Assembly (NCBI GenBank): GCA_012841485.1
Contig: DUUU01000642.1
Coordinates: forward strand, 1-11,130
Length of the DNA stretch: 11,130 nt
Reading direction: 5' to 3'
Source of the DNA: Armatimonadota bacterium
GTDB taxonomy: Bacteria > Armatimonadota > JAAZEB01
Shown: one piece after another, positions 7,370 through 11,130 of the stretch
How the letters are laid out: each line of letters starts with the position of its first letter
How positions within the stretch are numbered: the stretch's first letter is position 1
Notes under the pieces: generated by a model
The model's database searches: none
The model's input: only the letters and a program-made list of their open reading frames with translations
What the model was told of the DNA's origin: nothing
Made by a program: the position numbers and the translations under genes

Positions 7370-8500
7370 CTAGAGCCAGCCGGTGTACTGCGCGAGGAGG
7401 CGGGCATAGGCAACGAAGTTCGGCCAGGAGATATCCGGGGGCACGCCATGGTCACACCCGGGGATGTAGCCGCCTTTTTCCAGGAGAGGGGGGATGACGC
7501 GCTTGAGCTCTGCCTCCATCACGGCACCGCCCTTGGCAAGAGCACGCTTATCGATCCCGCCGGTGTAGGCCATCTGCGTCCCAAAGCGGCGGCGGAGCTC
7601 GACCAGGTCGTTCCCCGCGGCCACTTCGACCGGGCAGCAGACGTTGATCCCCGCCTCGATCCAGAGGGGAATCAACTCGCCAATATCACCATCGGAATCC
7701 ATGTCGATGATCCTGCAGCCGCTCTTCTTGATCTCGGGGATCCATCGCTCGTAGCAGGGCATGAGGAAGCGGCGGACCATGGCGGGCGAGATCATGCTGT
7801 GGGCCTTGTAGGCCATATCCTCAGAGATGCCGACGCGGTCCAGCTCCACGCGCTCGAGGATGGGGGCCATCGTCTGCGAGACGAACTCCATCCAGAAGGT
7901 GGCCATCTCTTCCACCCACTCGGGGTCATCGGCCATGAGCAAGCAGAGGCCCTCCATTCCGCACCACTCGCGCATCTGCCAGAAGGGGCCGTTGAAGTGG
8001 ATCGAGGCGACACCGGTGCGCGCCTTCATGCGCGCGCAGCGCTCCTCGAAGTCGGCCGGGAAGCGGCCGGGCGCGCGCGGATCGTAGCGTTCCTTCATGC
8101 GCTCCCAGTCATCGCGCGTTTGAACGGGGAAGCGGTGCCACTTGCGCGTGACGAAGTCCTTGGCAGAGCGGATGTAGGTGTAGTCATACCGGTCGGAGAT
8201 TTCGGTGATCGCCCCCATCCAGTCCTGGACGATGTAGTGGCCGTCGCGATGCTCGAGCACCTTCTCCTCGAAGGTGGGGATCATGCGGAAGGAGACGCCC
8301 GGGTCGCCCCCGCCACGCCCATGATCCGGGGCGATGCCGAGGCACTCCAGCAGGTAGTCATACCAGTAAACACCCTCGGGGAGGCCTTGCTGGCGCCACA
8401 CGGCGAGAGTCGACACCCGCGGGCTGCCGGGCTGGAAGGGAATGCGGTCCGGGGTTCCAAAGAGAAGCGTCTCGCAGTAGCGCTGGCGTGGTGTCATCAT
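7370..8500 (-). CDS. Uroporphyrinogen decarboxylase-family (URO-D/MtaA-like) protein
   Basis: This encodes 376 residues from an ATG at 8500 with GGA four bases upstream; an adjacent ATG at 8497 is equally plausible. The N-terminus MTPRQRYCETLLFGTPDRIP is the usual start of URO-D superfamily proteins of the non-heme, corrinoid-methyltransferase-like type. Other family blocks are IHFNGPFWQMREW (167-179), EDMAYKAHSMISPAMVRRFL (227-246), MDSDGDIGEL (267-276) and GCDHGVPPDISWPNF (348-362). HemE needs an N-terminal arginine pattern that I do not see, so haem synthesis is unlikely. MtaA/CmuA-type methyltransferases carry a His-x-Cys zinc motif where this protein has DMDSDGD, so methyltransferase activity is also uncertain. 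It follows the pilin array on the same strand with a 131-bp gap. Reaction and substrate are unknown. Confidence 0.88.
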   Translation of the reverse strand: MMTPRQRYCETLLFGTPDRIPFQPGSPRVSTLAVWRQQGLPEGVYWYDYLLECLGIAPDHGRGGGDPGVSFRMIPTFEEKVLEHRDGHYIVQDWMGAITEISDRYDYTYIRSAKDFVTRKWHRFPVQTRDDWERMKERYDPRAPGRFPADFEERCARMKARTGVASIHFNGPFWQMREWCGMEGLCLLMADDPEWVEEMATFWMEFVSQTMAPILERVELDRVGISEDMAYKAHSMISPAMVRRFLMPCYERWIPEIKKSGCRIIDMDSDGDIGELIPLWIEAGINVCCPVEVAAGNDLVELRRRFGTQMAYTGGIDKRALAKGGAVMEAELKRVIPPLLEKGGYIPGCDHGVPPDISWPNFVAYARLLAQYTGWL

Positions 8501-8631
8501 AGATTCCAATTCTCATGGGGCAAGGAGCGGGGGGAGGCAGCATCGCCCCGGCGTCCTCCCCGCCCTTTCCCATTCGGCAGCGCCCGCGCGGCTTGCAGCC
8601 GAGCGCCTGTCAGTATGAGCACGCAGGCCCA

Positions 8632-9291
8632 CTAGTCGTTGTCGAGAGTCGTCCACATGCCGGGCGTGCTCCGCCTCAGCCACTTGACGTGCCCATCGGC
8701 GAATGCGCAGTTGAAACCGTCCATATGCCGCCTGGCGACACGAACGTAGTTGCCCGTGCCCAGATCGGTGTCACCGTTCGGACCCGCGATGGTGAAGTTG
8801 TTCACGCCTCCGCTGTGGATCTCGGTAGTCGTGGAGTCGCAGAACATGATCGTGCCCGCGGGGTCCGGAACGGAGGCCATCGGCGCACCGGGGAGGGGCG
8901 TGATGGCTGCGCCCTCATCGGTTTTTGAGAAGTACGGGAAAGCATAAGAGCAGACGAGCGGGTTGGGAAGGCTCGGGGGCCGCTCGGTGGCAGTGCTCCA
9001 GGAGCCGGACGGGCAGACCAACACCTGGTAGTTCTTGACGTAGGGCTGCAGCACGTCGCTCCACCAGTACAGATGCGGCATGCGGCGGTACATCATCGGA
9101 TAGGTCTCGTCGTAGTCCTGCGCGTACTGCATCGCCGCCATGCCCAACTGCTTCAGGTTGCTCTGGCAGGTGGACTTGCGCGCGTTCTCGCGTGCCCTGG
9201 CAAAGACCGGGAAAAGGATCGCCGCCAGGATGGCTATGATGGCGATGACCACGAGCAGCTCGATAAGCGTAAAACCGGCAGAACGTTTCAT
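8632..9291 (-). CDS. Type II/IV pseudopilin-like protein, H-X9-DG type (copy 1)
   Basis: This encodes 219 residues. The class III signal is [12 protein letters not shown], with Gly6 before the cut, Phe at +1 and Glu at +5 (residue 11). Prepilin peptidase should cleave and methylate it, and the hydrophobic helix at 7-29 then packs in a pseudopilus or anchors it in the membrane. A long-helix extension follows ([20 protein letters not shown], 27-46). H189 and D199-G200 in [17 protein letters not shown] form the H-X9-DG motif. Five cysteines (42, 93, 114, 151, 194) could make disulfides. The start has AGGAGG 9 nt upstream. It is the last of three tandem copies and differs from the others mainly at 66-67, 118-136 and 154-166; its C-terminus ends DND where they end AGD. 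Its partners and surface role are unknown. Confidence 0.92.
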   Translation of the reverse strand: MKRSAGFTLIELLVVIAIIAILAAILFPVFARARENARKSTCQSNLKQLGMAAMQYAQDYDETYPMMYRRMPHLYWWSDVLQPYVKNYQVLVCPSGSWSTATERPPSLPNPLVCSYAFPYFSKTDEGAAITPLPGAPMASVPDPAGTIMFCDSTTTEIHSGGVNNFTIAGPNGDTDLGTGNYVRVARRHMDGFNCAFADGHVKWLRRSTPGMWTTLDND

Positions 9292-9411
9292 CGGTCCTTT
9301 CCTCCTAACTCCTGCCGCGGATGGGCCCCAGAGGGCGCCCGTGGGGAGGCCTTGCCGGCGCCATGCGGCCAGAGCCGCCTCCCCCAGGCTGCTGGAGTGC
9401 CACGCGGGCCA
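9292..9411 (-). pseudogene. Spacer with strongly decayed URO-D 5' fragment
   Basis: After the copy-2 stop the minus strand reads on in frame as [15 protein letters not shown] followed by PTGALWG. The first block aligns without gaps to SPRVSTLAVWRQQGL of the URO-D-like protein (residues 26-40), after which the match fades. The stretch 9345-9385 differs at one position in 41 from 10125-10165 in the other spacer. The whole 120-bp spacer is 40 codons in the same frame as both flanking pilins and has no internal stop. It ends with the Shine-Dalgarno of copy 1. The arms GGGGAGGC (9343-9350) and GCCTCCCC (9377-9384) can form an 8-bp stem. Confidence 0.65.
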
Positions 9412-10071
9412 CTAGTCGCCGGCGAGAGTCGTCCACATGCCGGGCGTGCTCTGCCTCAGCCACTTGACGTGCCCATCAGCGAACGCACAGTTGAAACCAT
9501 CCATGTGCCGCCGGGCAACGCGAACAACGGTGCCCGTGCCCAGGTCCGTAACACCGTTCGAGCCCGCAATCGTGTAGTTTTGGGCGCCCGGCGCGAAGAT
9601 CTCGTTTACAGTGGAGTCGCAGAACAGGATCGTGCCCGCGGGGTCCGGAACGGAGGCCATCGCCGCGCCCGAGAGGGGCGTAGATGCGGTGCCCGCGTCG
9701 TTCTGTGAAAAATGTGGAAGAGCATAGGAACACACCAGCGGGTTCGGGAGACTCGGGGGCCGCTCGGTGGCAGTGCTCCAGGAGCCGGACGGGCAGACCA
9801 GCACCTGATAGTTCTTGATGTACGGCTGCAACACATCGCTCCACCAGTAAAGATGCGGCATGCGGCGGTACACCGACGGATAGGTTTCGTCATAATCCTG
9901 CGCATACTGCATCGCCGCCATACCCAACTGCTTCAGGTTCGACTGGCAGGTGGACTTGCGCGCGTTTTCACGCGCCCTCGCGAAGACCGGGAAAAGGATC
10001 GCCGCCAGGATGGCTATGATGGCGATGACCACGAGCAGCTCGATGAGCGTAAACCCGGCAGATCGTTTCAT
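9412..10071 (-). CDS. Type II/IV pseudopilin-like protein, H-X9-DG type (copy 2)
   Basis: This encodes 219 residues, with the same architecture as copy 1: class III signal SAG|FTLIEL, a 23-residue hydrophobic helix, the five conserved cysteines, and an H-X9-DG motif near the C-terminus ([17 protein letters not shown]). Residues 1-65 are identical to copy 1. Differences cluster at 66-67 (SV), 117-136 and 149-170, so the variable part is a middle surface-like region. AGGAGG lies 8 nt before the ATG at 10071. It is the middle member of the array, 120 bp upstream of copy 1 and 111 bp downstream of copy 3. A secreted or envelope-anchored filament subunit is likely from the family; what distinguishes the copies is unknown. 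Confidence 0.92.
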   Translation of the reverse strand: MKRSAGFTLIELLVVIAIIAILAAILFPVFARARENARKSTCQSNLKQLGMAAMQYAQDYDETYPSVYRRMPHLYWWSDVLQPYIKNYQVLVCPSGSWSTATERPPSLPNPLVCSYALPHFSQNDAGTASTPLSGAAMASVPDPAGTILFCDSTVNEIFAPGAQNYTIAGSNGVTDLGTGTVVRVARRHMDGFNCAFADGHVKWLRQSTPGMWTTLAGD

Positions 10072-10182
10072 AACGCTTTCCTCCTACTCCTGCAGCAGAT
10101 GGTCACACCAGAAGACGCCCGGGTGGAGGCCTTGCCGGCGCCATGCGGCCAGCGCCGCCTCCCCCGGGGAGAGCGCCAGTCG
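10072..10182 (-). pseudogene. Spacer with truncated URO-D 5' fragment
   Basis: In frame after the copy-3 stop, the minus strand reads RLAL, then [15 protein letters not shown] and HPGVFWCDHLLQ, then Glu and TAG (10084-10086). This aligns without gaps to residues 26-52 of the URO-D-like protein (SPRVSTLAVWRQQGL, PEGVYWYDYLLE) with 15 identities in 27. The DNA at 10090-10170 corresponds to 8345-8425; I counted 13 mismatches over 54 of its positions, excluding the initial matched CAGCAG. The preceding 25 URO-D residues and everything after residue 52 are missing. The fragment runs straight into the Shine-Dalgarno of copy 2. It reads as a scar of an incomplete gene copy, not as a functional gene. 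Confidence 0.75.
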
Positions 10183-10845
10183 CTAATCGCCGGCGAGAGT
10201 CGTCCACATGCCCGGCGTGCTCTGCCTCAACCACTTGACGTGTCCATCGGCGAACGCGCAGTTAAACCCATCCATATGCCGCAGGGCGACACGAACGTAG
10301 CTGCCCGTGCCCAGGTCAGTGACTCCGTTTGGGCCCGCGATCGTGAAATTGTAGGTCGCCTCCGGGGTGAAGATCTCAGATCGCGACGAGTCGCACAACA
10401 TAATCGTGCCCGCGGGGTCCGAAACCTGCGCCATCGACGCGCCAGGGAGGGGCGTGATGTCTGCGCCCGCGTCGTTTTTCCGGATGTTCGGAAGAGCATA
10501 GGAACAGACGAGCGGGTTGGGAAGGCTCGGTGGCCGCTCGTTGGGAGTGCTCCAGGAGCCAGACGGGCAGACCAGCACCTGGTAGTTCTTGATGTAGGGC
10601 TGCAGCATGTCGCCCCACCAGTACAGGTCCGGCATCCGGCGATACACCGCCGGATAGATCTCGTCATAGTCCTGCGCATACTGCATTGCCGCCATGCCCA
10701 ACTGCTTCAGGTTCGATTGGCAGGTGGACTTGCGCGCATTCTCCCGCGCCCTCGCGAAGACCGGGAAAAGGATCGCCGCCAGGATGGCTATGATGGCGAT
10801 GACCACGAGCAGCTCGATGAGCGTAAACCCGGCAGATCGTCTCAT
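10183..10845 (-). CDS. Type II/IV pseudopilin-like protein, H-X9-DG type (copy 3)
   Basis: This encodes 220 residues. I chose the ATG at 10845 (MRRSAGF) over an upstream in-frame start at 10884, because AGGAGG sits 9 nt before it and the prepilin signal must be near the N-terminus. The signal SAG|FTLIEL, hydrophobic helix, cysteine positions and H-X9-DG motif match copies 1 and 2. It differs from both at scattered sites: Arg2 for Lys, ILE at 63, DLYWWGDM for HLYWWSDV near 73, PN for AT near 101, and one extra residue in the 157-168 patch. It is the first gene of the array in transcription order, so its upstream region should carry the array promoter. Codon choice over the hydrophobic helix is identical to the other two copies across 62 nt. 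Confidence 0.92.
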   Translation of the reverse strand: MRRSAGFTLIELLVVIAIIAILAAILFPVFARARENARKSTCQSNLKQLGMAAMQYAQDYDEIYPAVYRRMPDLYWWGDMLQPYIKNYQVLVCPSGSWSTPNERPPSLPNPLVCSYALPNIRKNDAGADITPLPGASMAQVSDPAGTIMLCDSSRSEIFTPEATYNFTIAGPNGVTDLGTGSYVRVALRHMDGFNCAFADGHVKWLRQSTPGMWTTLAGD

Positions 10846-11130
10846 GGATGCCTTCCTCCTACTCCTACGGGTACACGGAATCATAACCCACGCTTTCCCT
10901 CCATCCCTTGCTCGCTCTGTTCCCCACCCGCCATGCTATCTCCTGCGCGATTACCGCCCCGCGGGTGAACTGCAACCATGCGTGCGATAGTGCGAGCGGA
11001 GGCTTGCCACGCTCGCCGAAAAAGCGTGCGCGTTGAGGATGTGGGCTGACTCTATCGGGAACGGCTCCTCCTACCAGTTCACCATCCTGCAGGAGAACAA
11101 CCTCTACCGCACTTCCGTGCCCCACTCGGA
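10846..11130. other. Upstream region of the pilin array, to the window edge
   Basis: This stretch should hold the promoter of the pilin array. A -10-like TATGAT lies on the minus strand at 10885-10880, about 35 bp before the copy-3 start, but I see no matching -35 box. A 6-bp stem, CACGCT (11008-11013) with AGCGTG (11023-11028), flanks a 9-nt loop. The minus-strand open frame from 11125 to 10865 has poor GC bias at third positions and no family resemblance, so I do not call it. The last 90 bases look coding on the plus strand and are listed separately. Confidence 0.5.
11039..11130 (+). CDS. Possible edge of a plus-strand gene, partial, unrecognised
   Basis: From an ATG at 11039 the plus strand is open to the window edge. 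It reads ADSIGNGSSYQFTILQEN and then NLYRTSVPHS. From codon GGG at 11057 onward nearly every codon ends in G or C, as expected of a real gene in this genome; the overlapping minus frame lacks this bias. The frame is open upstream to 10991 (stop TAG at 10988). The ATG has GAGG directly against it, which is a poor ribosome site, so the true start may differ or this may be a fragment. I do not recognise the product. Confidence 0.35.
   Translation, partial: MWADSIGNGSSYQFTILQENNLYRTSVPHS

Larger units (their letters stand above)
8632..10845 (-). repeat. Tandem triplication of a 774-780 bp pilin unit
   Basis: The start codons at 10845, 10071 and 9291 are 774 and 780 bp apart, both multiples of three. 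The nucleotides 9203-9264, 9983-10044 and 10757-10818 are identical in all three copies, including every synonymous site. The upstream block of each start carries a GGAG(T)TAGGAGGAA element. The middle parts of the genes have diverged and the ends have not. Confidence 0.9.

Noticed and set aside
8530..8561. Hairpin GGGGAGG / CCTCCCC after pilin copy 1 as a terminator
   Set aside because: The 7-bp stem has a 17-nt loop and no T-tract, and such GC stems arise easily by chance here.
5672..8635. Very long plus-strand open frame of 987 codons
   Set aside because: It lies antisense to hisS, the hairpin-rich spacer and the URO-D-like gene, all supported by strong motifs on the minus strand. Its product is His/Glu/Arg-rich low-complexity sequence typical of antisense frames in GC-rich DNA.
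8632..10845. Direct repeats considered as a CRISPR array
   Set aside because: The repeat unit is about 780 bp and consists of protein-coding pilin genes; there are no short regularly spaced repeats.
9712..10968. Plus-strand open frame of 418 codons across the pilin array
   Set aside because: It is the antisense of two pilin copies and inherits their repetition. The minus-strand genes have prepilin signals and strong ribosome binding sites.
10865..11125. Minus-strand open frame of 86 codons upstream of the pilins
   Set aside because: Its third codon positions are not GC-biased, it begins with GTG without a ribosome site, and the opposite strand has the better coding signal.

Overview
The window is GC-rich bacterial chromosome, most likely from an Armatimonadota member (a lineage rich in such genes and mostly known from uncultured genomes). 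The best clue is three H-X9-DG (DUF1559-like) pseudopilins with the N-terminal signature [20 protein letters not shown], which I associate with Armatimonadota more than with Planctomycetota. A DUF4091/GH123-like secreted protein, a DUF6785-type membrane protein and a URO-D-like protein fit the same lineage. This placement comes from family knowledge and was not tested by phylogeny.

Layout, left to right. (1) 1-1093, minus: the N-terminal 364 residues of a polytopic DUF6785/DUF6784-type membrane protein, cut by the window edge. (2) 1094-1454: a divergent intergenic region with an 8-bp inverted repeat. (3) 1455-4532, plus: a secreted protein of about 1025 residues with a DUF4091/GH123-like region followed by a CBM9-like domain. 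(4) 4567-5562 and 5660-6982, minus: a beta-CASP-like metallo-beta-lactamase-fold hydrolase downstream of hisS, probably one transcription unit driven by a canonical sigma70-type promoter at 7052-7080. (5) 6983-7369: a hairpin-rich spacer with a REP/MITE-like palindromic repeat and a terminator-like hairpin. (6) 7370-8500, minus: a URO-D superfamily protein lacking the usual His-x-Cys zinc motif. (7) 8632-10845, minus: three tandem pseudopilin genes with a repeat period of 774-780 bp. (8) 10846-11130: pilin upstream region, with what may be the edge of a plus-strand gene.

The most informative finding is in the two spacers between the pilin genes. Each encodes, on the minus strand, a decayed copy of residues about 26-52 of the URO-D-like protein that lies just downstream of the array. 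This suggests that an ancestral unit of pilin plus the URO-D 5' end was duplicated in tandem, leaving truncated URO-D scars. All three pilins and both spacers are in one reading frame.

Functionally the window combines housekeeping translation (hisS), a probable nucleic-acid-processing hydrolase, extracellular glycan handling and an expanded set of surface or secretion pseudopilins. I see no CRISPR array, tRNA, rRNA, transposase or recognisable defence system, and no convincing complete new system. The pilin/URO-D array and the structured spacer at 7078-7259 deserve the closest look.
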